A program made the position numbers and the translations under genes. The notes under the pieces are model-generated. The model did not search any database. It worked only from the letters and a program-made list of their open reading frames with translations, and was not told the origin of the DNA. From positions 1-61,351 of the forward strand of contig JAQYBF010000070.1 of NCBI GenBank assembly GCA_029338875.1: a DNA stretch of 61,351 bases. Direction: 5' to 3'. Origin of the DNA: Lachnospiraceae bacterium (lineage in GTDB: Bacteria; Bacillota; Clostridia; Lachnospirales; Lachnospiraceae). Each line of letters starts with the position of its first letter. The stretch's first letter is position 1. Shown piece by piece: positions 7,083-15,987 of the stretch.

Positions 7083-8405
7083 ATGATTAATGTCTATCTC
7101 GTAGAGGATGAATCTGTCATCCGCCAGGGGATTGTCCGGAGCATTTCGTGGGAAGAGGAGGGCTTCTGCCTGATGGGGAACGCCGGAGACGGCGAAATGG
7201 CACTGCCTGAAATCCTGGAAAAACGACCGGATATTCTGATTACCGATATCCGCATGCCTTTCATGGATGGCCTGGAGCTGTCAAGGCGTGTGAAAAAGGA
7301 ACTTCCTCATATCAAAATTCTGATTCTTTCCGGTTTTAATGAATTCGATTATGCCAAGCAGGCCATTGACCTGGGTGTGACGGAGTATCTCCTCAAGCCC
7401 GTCACGGCCCGCCAGCTTCTCGACGCCCTTCACAAGGCGGCGGATGCCATTAAGGAAGAGCAGGCCACGGAGGAACTGGTCCGCCATCTGTCCCGCCGTA
7501 TGCAGAGGCCGGGAGACGATGGGGATATGGGAGTCCGGAGCAGAGAAAGCCGGCTTTCAAATACAGAAGCTATGAACGTGGGAGCATTGGGTGCAGGAAA
7601 CATGAGTGAAGGAAGCCTGCAGGCCGGAGAGCCGAACACGAGCGTTTCAAATGCAAGGGCTTTGAATGCAGCTGCAGGAGATTATTCCGACCAGACTCCC
7701 ATCGATGTCGGCGAGGTCGATCCCAAGGGCGCCGGCCAGACGGCTCTGCTTGATTTCTTCGCCAGCGGGGATATCGACAGGATTGATGCCTTCATTGAGG
7801 AATATCTGTCTGCTCTGGGACGGAATAATCTGAAATCTCTTTTCTTCCGCCAGTATGTGATCTCGGACATCTATTTTGCCGGAAACAAGTATCTGCTCGG
7901 GCTTAATATGGACAAAGACCAGAGAGAAAGGATCCTGGGTCCGATCGAAGAGGCAGGCAAGCGATTCGCCGGAAGCATGGATTCCGGCATGGACTATCTG
8001 AGACAGTTTTTTACACGGATCTTAAACTGCCGGGACCAGAGCGGAGCCGGCCGGATCTCGCCTCAGATCATGAAGGCGGCATCCTTTATTCGTGAGCATT
8101 CCTCGGAAGATATCAGCCTGAACCAGGCAGCTCTGGTGGCGGATATGTCGCCGGCGCATTTCTCCACGGTCTTTGCCAGGGAAATCGGAGAGGGCTTCAG
8201 CGAGTATCTGACTGATCGGAGAATGGAAGAGGCCAGGCAGAAGCTGGCCGGAACCTCCATGCGGATTACGGATATCGCAGAGGCGGTCGGATACAGGGAT
8301 CCGCATTATTTCAGCTCTATATTTAAGAAGACACAGCATATGACGCCTAAGGAATACCGGAATCAGGTCCGGGGCGAGGGCGCAGAGAAGGTAAAGCAGG
8401 GGTAA
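7083..8405 (+). CDS. AraC-type response regulator (YesN-like)
   Basis: A 440-residue protein with an N-terminal receiver domain (about 1-122: acidic E8/D9, phospho-acceptor D55 in ITDIRMP, S83, K105 in LLKP), a middle region, and a C-terminal AraC/XylS double helix-turn-helix (about 328-430, ending ITDIAEAVGYRDPHYFSSIFKK...TPKEYR). YesN-type regulators usually activate an adjacent sugar or oligosaccharide transporter. The kinase gene follows and the furanose-type ABC operon comes next, so that operon is the likely target. The linker at about 140-210 is low complexity (Gly/Ala/Asn/Ser-rich) and contains a diverged internal duplication. AGGGGGT precedes the start by 6 nt. Confidence 0.9.
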   Translation: MINVYLVEDESVIRQGIVRSISWEEEGFCLMGNAGDGEMALPEILEKRPDILITDIRMPFMDGLELSRRVKKELPHIKILILSGFNEFDYAKQAIDLGVTEYLLKPVTARQLLDALHKAADAIKEEQATEELVRHLSRRMQRPGDDGDMGVRSRESRLSNTEAMNVGALGAGNMSEGSLQAGEPNTSVSNARALNAAAGDYSDQTPIDVGEVDPKGAGQTALLDFFASGDIDRIDAFIEEYLSALGRNNLKSLFFRQYVISDIYFAGNKYLLGLNMDKDQRERILGPIEEAGKRFAGSMDSGMDYLRQFFTRILNCRDQSGAGRISPQIMKAASFIREHSSEDISLNQAALVADMSPAHFSTVFAREIGEGFSEYLTDRRMEEARQKLAGTSMRITDIAEAVGYRDPHYFSSIFKKTQHMTPKEYRNQVRGEGAEKVKQG

Positions 8406-8429
8406 GAACCGGAGCAGAGCCGAAGAAAA

Positions 8430-8564
8430 GCAAAGCATATCAGGGGAATCCGGGATGAAAGCCGGGAAAATCAATCAGGGGAAATCTGAGATGAAATCCG
8501 GGGAAGCATATCGAGGAAAATCCGGGATCAGACGGGAAGAGATGAAATCAGGGGTAATTCGGGG
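8430..8564 (+). repeat. degenerate G/A-rich short repeats before the kinase gene
   Basis: Imperfect repeats of AATCNGGGGAA and GATGAAATC fill this stretch, creating several ATG codons that each follow a G-rich run. It looks like slippage of a short unit; whether it affects translation of the kinase is unknown. Confidence 0.55.
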
Positions 8565-10094
8565 ATGAAAATCTGGGAAGCCCGGAAGGAAAAGGGCAAG
8601 AGACACAGCATAAAACGAACAAGAAGGAGAGCAACCATCCGTCAGCAGATTCTCATCAATATCTGGGGCATTCTCCTTCCGATCTTTATTCTTCTGGCTG
8701 TGACTCTTGGCAGCCTCTTCAATTTTTACCGCCAGTACGACGGCATCGTCCAGAACATCACCATGGCTAACAGCTACAATCTGAGCTTCAAGAAGGACAT
8801 GGACGAGGTCATGTATCAGATCATCGTCGGCAGTATCCACTGGACCGACAACTCCGTCCGTTCCGGACTCGGCGACAGCAATCCCTACCGGCAGATCGAG
8901 AGTATGCGGGCCAAATTCACCAAGCTCAAGGAAAGAAACTCCAACGAAGAGATTGAAAAACAGCTGGATTCGACCTTAAGCCTCCTCGACACCCTGCAGG
9001 ACCGGGTGACGGATATTCTGAAAAATGTAGACCAGGGCGGACATTACGACACCAATATCAAGATGTTCAACATGGATATCACCATACTGACCAGCCTGAT
9101 CCAGAATTCTGTCCAGGAATATATTTACAAGGAGGCCGCGCAGATTGAAATCGTCCGTAAGGAGGTCGCCCACAATGTCCTCCTCTTTCTAAGGATCATG
9201 GTGATCATTCTGGCCGCCATGATGGTTCTGAATGTCGCCCTTTCCCGCTATGTGACAAGAAGAGTGGTCCGCCCCATCGATGACATGTGTAAGGCCACGG
9301 AGAACTTTGCCCGGGGCGATTTCTCAACCGAGCTTCAGACCGATAACGGCAATGAGCTGGATGTCCTCGCGGACCGATTCAATCATATGGGCGGCGAGAT
9401 TGAAAATCTGATCGCCCAGGAGGCCCGGGAGCAGAAGGAGAAGCAGTCTCTGGAATTAAAGCTCCTGACGGCTGAGATCAATCCCCATTTCCTCTACAAT
9501 ACACTGGATACCATCGTCTGGCTGACCGAGGCCGGAGAGAAGGATGAGGCAGTCGAGATCCTTTCCTATCTGTCGGAATTCTTCCGGGTCTCTTTGTCGA
9601 ACGGTCTGGATGTCATACCGGTTTCCGATGAAAAGAAGCATATCGAAAGCTATCTTGCCATCCAGCATATGCGCTTCCAGGACATCATGGACTATGAGGT
9701 CCGGATCGATCCGGAGATCGAGGACTTAAGCATTGTCAAAATGACTCTCCAGCCTCTGGTGGAGAATGCCCTCTATCACGGCATCCGCAATCAGAGAAAG
9801 AAGGGCTTCATCCGGGTGACCGGCGTATCACACGGCGATGACATGCTTTTTACCATTCAGGACAACGGCCGGGGCATGAATAAGGAAGAACTCGATGCCT
9901 TCCGCCAGAAAATCCTGACCGGAGAGCCAGAGACCGGACACCACGGTTACGGCGGCTTCGGTGTGGCCAATGTGGCGGCCCGGCTCAAGCTCTATTACGG
10001 GGCGGATATGAATTTTACCGTCCGGTCCTATCCGGGACACGGAACGGAAGTCAGACTTCTGCTCCCGAAGAAGGTAGAGAATCCGGGGCTTTGA
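8565..10094 (+). CDS. sensor histidine kinase (YesM-like)
   Basis: A 509-residue membrane kinase: basic N terminus, first membrane segment near 30-50, an extracytoplasmic sensor region to about 200, a second membrane segment near 203-222, a HAMP domain (RRVVRPIDDM...) and the HisKA_6-type phosphorylation site EINPHFLYNT with H308. The ATPase domain follows, with the N box LVENALYHGI, DNGRGM and GGFGVANVAARL. It should phosphorylate the upstream AraC-type regulator in response to an extracellular signal, probably a sugar or its binding protein. The start at 8565 is the first good ATG after a repeat-rich leader, with an AGGGG 11 nt upstream; the exact start is uncertain. Confidence 0.9.
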   Translation: MKIWEARKEKGKRHSIKRTRRRATIRQQILINIWGILLPIFILLAVTLGSLFNFYRQYDGIVQNITMANSYNLSFKKDMDEVMYQIIVGSIHWTDNSVRSGLGDSNPYRQIESMRAKFTKLKERNSNEEIEKQLDSTLSLLDTLQDRVTDILKNVDQGGHYDTNIKMFNMDITILTSLIQNSVQEYIYKEAAQIEIVRKEVAHNVLLFLRIMVIILAAMMVLNVALSRYVTRRVVRPIDDMCKATENFARGDFSTELQTDNGNELDVLADRFNHMGGEIENLIAQEAREQKEKQSLELKLLTAEINPHFLYNTLDTIVWLTEAGEKDEAVEILSYLSEFFRVSLSNGLDVIPVSDEKKHIESYLAIQHMRFQDIMDYEVRIDPEIEDLSIVKMTLQPLVENALYHGIRNQRKKGFIRVTGVSHGDDMLFTIQDNGRGMNKEELDAFRQKILTGEPETGHHGYGGFGVANVAARLKLYYGADMNFTVRSYPGHGTEVRLLLPKKVENPGL

Positions 10095-10516
10095 GGAGTC
10101 CCCCTCTTTATGCCTGATTTTTATTCAATTACCAGATCTGTTCCTGATGTCTGACTTCTATATCTGATTTCCAGATTAGGCTCTCATTTCGGATCATAAC
10201 TTCAGGCCGATCAGATGGGATTTCTGTCAGGCAGTCAAATCCTGGTCAATATTTCTGCATGAAGACACTTCTATAAGAAAATATTCCACTTTCCGCGAAA
10301 AAAATCACACTGATTTCATTTGAAGCAGCCGAGGTTTAAAATTTTACGAAAATTTTAAAATTCCTTCCGAAAAAATCCGCACGAATTTCGAAAGCCATTC
10401 TGTATCGGTAAAAATGCAATTTTCCTATAATGAGCATTGTCAAAAGGAATTCATCTAAGTCATAACAAACGGGGGATGCCGGGGACGGCGTCCGGAAATG
10501 AAAAGGGGGTTTTTAG
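10095..10516 (+). promoter_or_regulatory. regulatory region of the YtfQ-type operon
   Basis: A 420-bp gene-free leader. TATAAT at 10426-10431 is a perfect -10 but has no good -35 (TATCGG 17 nt upstream), as expected for an activator-dependent promoter; the neighbouring YesN-type regulator is the natural candidate. AT-rich inverted repeats (AAAATTTT-acg-AAAATTTT) lie at about 10339-10358. The binding-protein ribosome site AAAAGGGGG precedes 10517. Confidence 0.6.
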
Positions 10517-11617
10517 ATGAAGAAGAAAATGTTGAGTCTGTTACTTACAGGTGTGATGGCCATGGGAGTCCTGGCAGGCTGCGGCAGCGCAACAAGCGGC
10601 GGAAGCAGCAAGTCGAGCAGCAAGTCCGACAGCAAGAAATCCTCCGGCGGAGAGATTACCGTAGGATTCGCTCAGGTCGGTGCCGAGTCTGACTGGCGTA
10701 CCGCATGTACGAAGTCGGTTAAGGATACCTTCACTTCGAAAAACGGCTACAAGCTGATCTTCGATGATGCTCAGCAGAAGCAGGAGAACCAGATCACAGC
10801 TATTCGTAACTTCATTCAGCAGGATGTAGATTACATCGTTCTCGATCCTGTAACCGAGACCGGTTGGGATACCGTTCTTCAGGAAGCCAAGGATGCCGGA
10901 ATTCCGGTTATCGTCGTTGACCGTATGGTTGATGTATCAGACGACAGCCTCTACACCATGAGAATCGGTTCCGACTTCAAGGCTGAAGGTAATAAGGCCT
11001 GCGACTGGCTGAAACAGTATGCAGACGCTCAGGGCGTTGCCCAGACCGATATCAAGATCGTTGATATCCAGGGAACCATCGGTGCATCCGCACAGATCGG
11101 CCGTACCGAAGGTCTGAATGACGCTGTTAAGGCAAATGGCTGGAAGCTGGTAGCTCAGCAGACCGGTGAGTTCACTCAGGCAAAAGGCCAGGAGGTTATG
11201 GAGTCCATCCTGAAGCAGAACAGTGACTTCAACGTTGTTTACTGTGAGAATGATAACGAGGCATTCGGTGCTATCGATGCTCTGGAAGCAGCCGGCAAGA
11301 AGGTTGGTACTGACTTAAAGAACGGCGATGTCATGGTAATGTCCTTCGACTCCACCAAGGCTGGCCTTACTGATGTCAAGGACGGAAAGATCACTCTGGA
11401 TACCGAGTGCAACCCTCTGTACGGACCGAAGCTTGATGAGATCATCAAGAATCTTGAGGCCGGCAAGAAAGTTGAGAAGTCTCAGTTCATCGACGAGGCA
11501 ATGTTCGCTCATGACGATACTGTCAAGAGCGTCAGCGCTGCAGGCGAGAGCGGAGATGCCAAGAACTATGATGTTACTGTAGTAACGGATGATGTCATCA
11601 GCGGCAGATCTTACTAA
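10517..11617 (+). CDS. ytfQ: sugar ABC transporter binding lipoprotein, YtfQ-like
   Basis: A 366-residue lipoprotein: signal peptide with lipobox LAGC (Cys21), a Ser/Gly/Lys-rich tether to about residue 45, then a type I periplasmic-binding fold. The stretches VGFAQVGAESDWR, QQKQENQITAIRNF, TGWDTVLQEAKDAGIPVIVVDR and QGTIGASAQIGR closely follow E. coli YtfQ, which binds galactofuranose. Ligand here is inferred to be a furanose sugar, possibly arabinofuranose given the arabinose genes downstream. It is the first gene of a four-gene transporter operon and is followed by a terminator-like hairpin, which would give more binding protein than membrane components. Confidence 0.9.
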   Translation: MKKKMLSLLLTGVMAMGVLAGCGSATSGGSSKSSSKSDSKKSSGGEITVGFAQVGAESDWRTACTKSVKDTFTSKNGYKLIFDDAQQKQENQITAIRNFIQQDVDYIVLDPVTETGWDTVLQEAKDAGIPVIVVDRMVDVSDDSLYTMRIGSDFKAEGNKACDWLKQYADAQGVAQTDIKIVDIQGTIGASAQIGRTEGLNDAVKANGWKLVAQQTGEFTQAKGQEVMESILKQNSDFNVVYCENDNEAFGAIDALEAAGKKVGTDLKNGDVMVMSFDSTKAGLTDVKDGKITLDTECNPLYGPKLDEIIKNLEAGKKVEKSQFIDEAMFAHDDTVKSVSAAGESGDAKNYDVTVVTDDVISGRSY

Positions 11618-11675
11618 TCGGATCAGAAGAGGTTTCATCGATCAAAAGATTACATATGACTTAGAGTGAAGTTGG

Positions 11676-11726
11676 ATGGCGTGAGGATCTTCGTTGGAAG
11701 TAAACCAGCGGTCCTCACGCCATTTT
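11676..11726 (+). terminator. attenuator/terminator after the ytfQ-like gene
   Basis: A perfect 12-bp stem, ATGGCGTGAGGA with TCCTCACGCCAT, around a 24-nt loop and followed by TTT. The transporter ATPase starts 21 nt downstream, so partial read-through is expected. Confidence 0.75.
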
Positions 11727-11747
11727 CATAAATAGAAAGGAGTCAAC

Positions 11748-13271
11748 ATGGATAGGGATGTGATCCTGGAAATGAAAAACATCACCAAGACCTTCCCTGG
11801 CGTAAAGTCACTTTCCGATGTGAATTTTACCTTACGTCAGGGTGAGATCCATGCTCTGATGGGAGAGAACGGTGCAGGAAAATCCACTCTGATCAAGGTT
11901 CTCACCGGTGTCTATGATCTGGAAGCCGGAACCATCATCATGGATGGGAAGAATATCGTAAATCACAGTCCTGAGGAAGCACAGAAGAACGGAATCTCCA
12001 CCGTATATCAGGAGGTCAACCTCTGCCCCAATCTTACCGTAAAGGAGAATCTCTTCATTGGAAGAGAGCCCAGAAAGGGCAGGATGATCGACTGGAAGGA
12101 GGTTAAGAAGCGGTCTGCAGATCTTCTGAAGGAGCTGGAGATCGATGCGGATCCGGATCAGATGCTGGGAGACTGCTCCCTGGCTGTTCAGCAGATGATC
12201 GCCATTGCAAGAGCGGTCGACATGCAGTGCAAGGTCCTGATCCTCGATGAGCCGACCTCCTCCCTGGATGACGAGGAGGTTGAAAAGCTCTTCCGTCTCA
12301 TGCGGATGCTTAGGGACAAGGATGTCGGAATTATTTTCGTCACTCATTTCCTGGAGCAGGTTTATGCGGTTTGCGACCGGATCACGGTCTTAAGAAACGG
12401 AGAGCTGGTCGGAGAATACAAGGCCGCCGAGCTTCCCCGTGTACAGCTGGTTGCAAAGATGCTAGGAAAGAACCTGGATGACCTGGCCGATATCAAGAGC
12501 GGTCATGAAGGCCACATCGATATGGATGCGCCGGCTGTCATTGAGGCAGACGGACTCGGCCATTCCGGAACCATTCATCCCTTCGATCTTACAATCCATA
12601 AGGGCGAGGTCATCGGTCTTACCGGACTCCTGGGATCCGGCCGTTCCGAGATGGTCCGCTGCATTTATGGCGCGGACAAGGCCGATCAGGGCGAGCTCAA
12701 GGTGGACGGAAAACCGGTGAAGATCAATAAGCCATTGGATGCCATGCATCTTGGCATGGCCTATCTGCCTGAGGACCGGAAAAAGGATGGCATTATTGAT
12801 GAGCTGTCCGTCCGTGAGAATATCATCATTGCACTTCAGGCCAAGAAGGGCATGTTCCACCTGATGAGTCGGAAGGAGATGGAAGAAGCAGCTGATAAAT
12901 TTATTGATCTTCTGGAAATCAAGACCGCTGACCGGGAGACTCCGGTCAAGAGTCTGTCCGGCGGAAACCAGCAGAAGGTCATCATAGCCCGCTGGCTTCT
13001 GACCAATCCGGAATATCTGATTCTGGATGAGCCGACCCGAGGTATTGATATCGGAACCAAGACCGAAATTCAGAAACTGGTACTGGATCTGGCGGATCAG
13101 GGCAAGGCCATCACCTTCATTTCTTCCGAAATCGAAGAGATGCTTCGGACCTGCTCCCGGATGGAAGTCTTAAGAGACGGCAGCAAGGTCGGCGAACTGA
13201 CCGGAGATCAGCTGAATCAGGCCGATATCATGAAGACCATTGCCGGCGGTGATGAAGGAGGAGAGAAATGA
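11748..13271 (+). CDS. ytfR: sugar ABC transporter ATPase, YtfR-like
   Basis: A 507-residue tandem-ATPase protein of the ribose/galactose (CUT2) type. The first domain has Walker A GENGAGKST and Walker B LILDEPTSSLD. The second has the expected non-canonical P-loop GLLGSGRSE, the signature LSGGNQQKV and LILDEPTRGID. It powers uptake by the two permeases downstream. An AAAGGAG ribosome site precedes 11748. The last codons overlap the next gene (ATGA), indicating translational coupling. Confidence 0.93.
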   Translation: MDRDVILEMKNITKTFPGVKSLSDVNFTLRQGEIHALMGENGAGKSTLIKVLTGVYDLEAGTIIMDGKNIVNHSPEEAQKNGISTVYQEVNLCPNLTVKENLFIGREPRKGRMIDWKEVKKRSADLLKELEIDADPDQMLGDCSLAVQQMIAIARAVDMQCKVLILDEPTSSLDDEEVEKLFRLMRMLRDKDVGIIFVTHFLEQVYAVCDRITVLRNGELVGEYKAAELPRVQLVAKMLGKNLDDLADIKSGHEGHIDMDAPAVIEADGLGHSGTIHPFDLTIHKGEVIGLTGLLGSGRSEMVRCIYGADKADQGELKVDGKPVKINKPLDAMHLGMAYLPEDRKKDGIIDELSVRENIIIALQAKKGMFHLMSRKEMEEAADKFIDLLEIKTADRETPVKSLSGGNQQKVIIARWLLTNPEYLILDEPTRGIDIGTKTEIQKLVLDLADQGKAITFISSEIEEMLRTCSRMEVLRDGSKVGELTGDQLNQADIMKTIAGGDEGGEK

Positions 13272-14308
13272 CAAAGAAGTCTTTTTGGAACCGCCTGGTA
13301 CATACTTCCCTCTTTTTGCCGGTCGTATGTCTCATCGCAGTTCTCTTAATCAATCTGATACAGACGCCTACCTTTTTCAAGGTATCTATCAATAACGGCG
13401 TTCTCTATGGATACATTATCGATATTATCAACCGTGGTTCCGAGCTGGTTATTCTGGCAGTCGGCATGACACTGGTTACAGCAGCATCCGGAGGACAGGA
13501 TATTTCCGTCGGCGCCATCATGGCCGTCGCTGCAGCCATCTGCTGCCAGCTCCTGTCCGGAGGCAAGGTTTCCACCAACACTCTGGCCATGCCAATCTTT
13601 ATCGCAGCCCTGGTCGGCATACTTGCCGCAGGCCTCTGCGGAGCCTTCAACGGCCTTCTGGTCGCAAAGTTCAAGATTCAGCCCATGGTCGCAACCCTGA
13701 TTCTCTTTACGGCCGGCCGTGGCATCGCACAGCTTGTCACCAAGGGCCAGATCACCTATGTCCGTGTCCCGGCCTATAAGGTTCTCGGCGGCTACATCGG
13801 AAAGTGCCCGGTACCGACACCGGTATTCGTTGCCATCCTTACCGTCATTGTCATGCAGCTGATTTTAAAGAAGACAGCCCTTGGCCTCTACATCGAGAGT
13901 GTCGGAATCAACGGTTCCGCTTCCCGCCTGGTCGGACTGAATTCAACCTTACTGAAATTTATATCCTACGTAATCTGCGGTCTTCTTGCAGGACTTGCCG
14001 GAATCGTGGCTTCCTCCAGAATCTACTCGGCCGATGCCAATAATATCGGTCTGAACATGGAAATGGATGCCATTCTGGCCGTTGCCCTCGGCGGCAACAA
14101 CCTGGGCGGCGGTAAGTTCAACATGATGGGCTCCATCATCGGCGCCTACACCATCCAGGCCCTGACAACCTCTCTCTATGCCATGAATGTATCGGCGGAT
14201 CAGCTGCCGGTTTACAAGGCAATCGTTGTCGTAGTAATCGTTGTTATCCAGAGCCCTGTCTTCCGTAAGAAGATTGCCGGACTTTCCAAGAGAAAGGCGG
14301 TGGCATAA
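13268..14308 (+). CDS. ytfT: sugar ABC transporter permease, YtfT-like
   Basis: A 346-residue integral membrane protein of the CUT2 permease family (BPD_transp_2), with the typical GGQDISVGAIMA motif near residues 76-87, VATLILFTAGRG near 139-150 and the conserved GLLAGLAGIVASSR and AVALGGNNLGGG segments. About nine membrane spans. The start overlaps the stop of the ATPase gene by four bases. It forms the channel as a heterodimer with the next gene product. Confidence 0.92.
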   Translation: MTKKSFWNRLVHTSLFLPVVCLIAVLLINLIQTPTFFKVSINNGVLYGYIIDIINRGSELVILAVGMTLVTAASGGQDISVGAIMAVAAAICCQLLSGGKVSTNTLAMPIFIAALVGILAAGLCGAFNGLLVAKFKIQPMVATLILFTAGRGIAQLVTKGQITYVRVPAYKVLGGYIGKCPVPTPVFVAILTVIVMQLILKKTALGLYIESVGINGSASRLVGLNSTLLKFISYVICGLLAGLAGIVASSRIYSADANNIGLNMEMDAILAVALGGNNLGGGKFNMMGSIIGAYTIQALTTSLYAMNVSADQLPVYKAIVVVVIVVIQSPVFRKKIAGLSKRKAVA

Positions 14309-15361
14309 ATGGCTAAGAAAGCAAAGCTGTCCAAGACAAGTTTCCTCCTCCTCATTACGATTCTGATGTTCGCTGTCATGTATATCGCAGGCATGATCAT
14401 CTTTAATGACAGAGGATTTGCCAGACCCCAGATGTTCCTGAATCTATTTATCTCAAATGCAGGCCTGATCGTCATCGCCTGCGGCCTGACCATCGTCATG
14501 ATCACCGGAGGTATCGATATTTCCGTCGGATCTGTCACCGCACTGGTCTGCATGAGCTCTGCGGATATCATGCAGAACAAGGGCATGAGCGCCTATGCAG
14601 CCCTAATCCTCTCCCTGGTGATCGGCCTCCTCTTTGGACTGGTCCAGGGCTACCTGGTCACCTATCTGAAGATCCAGCCCTTTATCATCACCCTGGCCGG
14701 TATGTTCTTCGGCAGAGGCCTGACAGCGGTCATTTCCACCGATATGATTGCCATCAAGAACAAGACCTTCCTGGCCTGGGCCAATGAGAAGATGTATCTG
14801 CCCTTCGGCTATACCAACCGGCACGGGGTCACGATCAACTCCTATATCTATCCGACCGTTGTCGTTGCCCTGGTCGTTGTCATCCTGATCACCCTCATGC
14901 TTCACTTTACCAAGTTCGGCCGGGCTCTCTACGCCATCGGCGGCAATGAGCAGAGTGCGGTTATGATGGGCTTAAATGTAAACCGCACCAAGATGAAGGC
15001 TTATGTCCTGGACGGCTTTCTGGCCGGTCTGGGCGGCTTCCTCTTCTGCCTGAACTCCTGTGCAGGCTTCGTAGAGCAGGCCAAGGGACTTGAGATGGAT
15101 GCCATCTCGGCCGCAGTCATCGGCGGAACCCTCCTCTCCGGAGGTGTCGGCACAGTTTTCGGTACACTCTTCGGTGTACTGATCAAGGGAACCATTGCCT
15201 CTCTGATCACCACACAGGGCACATTGTCCAGCTGGTGGGTTCGTATCGTTCTCTCGATTATGCTCTGCTTCTTCATCGTCCTCCAGGCTCTGATTGGAAG
15301 TGTCGGACTGAAGGACAAGAAGGAGAAGAAAGAGAAGAAGGGAAAAGCGGCGGCTGCCTGA
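14309..15361 (+). CDS. yjfF: sugar ABC transporter permease, YjfF-like
   Basis: A 350-residue paralogue of the preceding permease with GGIDISVGSVTAL near residues 67-79, ITLAGMFFGRGL, and the FLAGLGGFLFCLNSCAG and GGTLLSGGVGTVFGT segments. The order binding protein, ATPase, permease, permease is the same as ytfQ-ytfR-ytfT-yjfF. It starts directly after the previous stop codon. The last 20 residues are Lys/Glu-rich. Confidence 0.92.
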   Translation: MAKKAKLSKTSFLLLITILMFAVMYIAGMIIFNDRGFARPQMFLNLFISNAGLIVIACGLTIVMITGGIDISVGSVTALVCMSSADIMQNKGMSAYAALILSLVIGLLFGLVQGYLVTYLKIQPFIITLAGMFFGRGLTAVISTDMIAIKNKTFLAWANEKMYLPFGYTNRHGVTINSYIYPTVVVALVVVILITLMLHFTKFGRALYAIGGNEQSAVMMGLNVNRTKMKAYVLDGFLAGLGGFLFCLNSCAGFVEQAKGLEMDAISAAVIGGTLLSGGVGTVFGTLFGVLIKGTIASLITTQGTLSSWWVRIVLSIMLCFFIVLQALIGSVGLKDKKEKKEKKGKAAAA

Positions 15362-15384
15362 GGATAGTATCAGAAAGCAGCTAA

Positions 15385-15437
15385 GAAAGCTGACAGCAGA
15401 TCAGTATACAGCAGACAGAAAGCTGACAGCAGATCAG
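15385..15437 (+). repeat. direct repeat of a 20-mer
   Basis: GAAAGCTGACAGCAGATCAG occurs at 15385-15404 and 15418-15437, a 33-nt period, in the gene-free 626-bp region after yjfF. Related shorter fragments follow. Confidence 0.8.
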
Positions 15438-15488
15438 CATAGAACTGGCAGAACAACTGACAGGAAAACAGCATAACCTTATTAGCAG

Positions 15489-15541
15489 AGTACATGTACA
15501 TTTTCTCCTATACCCTCTGGGAAATGTACATGTACTTTTTA
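15489..15541 (+). terminator. terminator of the YtfQRT-YjfF-type operon
   Basis: A perfect 15-bp stem, AGTACATGTACATTT with AAATGTACATGTACT, around an 18-nt loop and followed by T residues. The arms are themselves palindromic around ACATGT. Confidence 0.85.
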
Positions 15542-15632
15542 CTTGTCTACAATTTAACGAAGTCGTTTTAGGGACCGTTACCGGCCGCATTATTGGCCGC
15601 TTTGATTAGCTTTGACATAAAAATCACAATAA

Positions 15633-15648
15633 TTTGTACATATACAAC
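15633..15648 (+). promoter_or_regulatory. AraR-like operator
   Basis: TTTGTACATATACAAC pairs at six of eight positions and resembles the known AraR box ATTTGTACGTACAAAT. It lies upstream of the promoter. A TTGACA at 15612-15617 lies before it without a clear -10. Confidence 0.5.
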
Positions 15649-15716
15649 TAACTGCCAACTTGTATAAAACTAGAGGGTTGTAATTGACTAATTTGCACAA
15701 AGTGTAAAGCTGTATG

Positions 15717-15745
15717 TTGACATATATGGCAAATTGCACTATATT
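15717..15745 (+). promoter_or_regulatory. promoter of the arabinose operon
   Basis: TTGACA (15717-15722) and TATATT (15740-15745) are exactly 17 nt apart. The start would be near 15752, leaving a leader of about 235 nt before the first gene. Confidence 0.8.
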
Positions 15746-15816
15746 GTCATTGTCAAGCAAGGGGGTGTACAGAAAATATTCCCAAATGGTTCAGATAGAC
15801 TGAACAAGTTCTAAAT

Positions 15817-15845
15817 AAGTTGTATATATACGAAATATACAACTT
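15817..15845 (+). promoter_or_regulatory. AraR-like operator dyad in the leader
   Basis: AAGTTGTATAT and ATATACAACTT form a perfect 11-bp inverted repeat with a 7-nt spacer. Each arm carries the TTGTA half-site of AraR boxes. Its position 65-95 nt downstream of the expected transcription start suits a roadblock operator. Confidence 0.6.
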
Positions 15846-15987
15846 CGAGACAGGAAGAGGAAACAAAGCTTTCCGGACAGTACAGATTTTCGGAAGATTC
15901 ATTCCGAATCCGGTCAGATTTGAAAGGTCAGGTATAAGAACCGAAACGGACTCCTGTACATCATGTAGCAAGAAAAGAGGGAAAAGT

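Noticed and set aside
15820-15987. N-terminal extension of the second sugar-binding protein
   Set aside because: It would place 56 residues before a normal lipoprotein signal and read through the AraR-like dyad.
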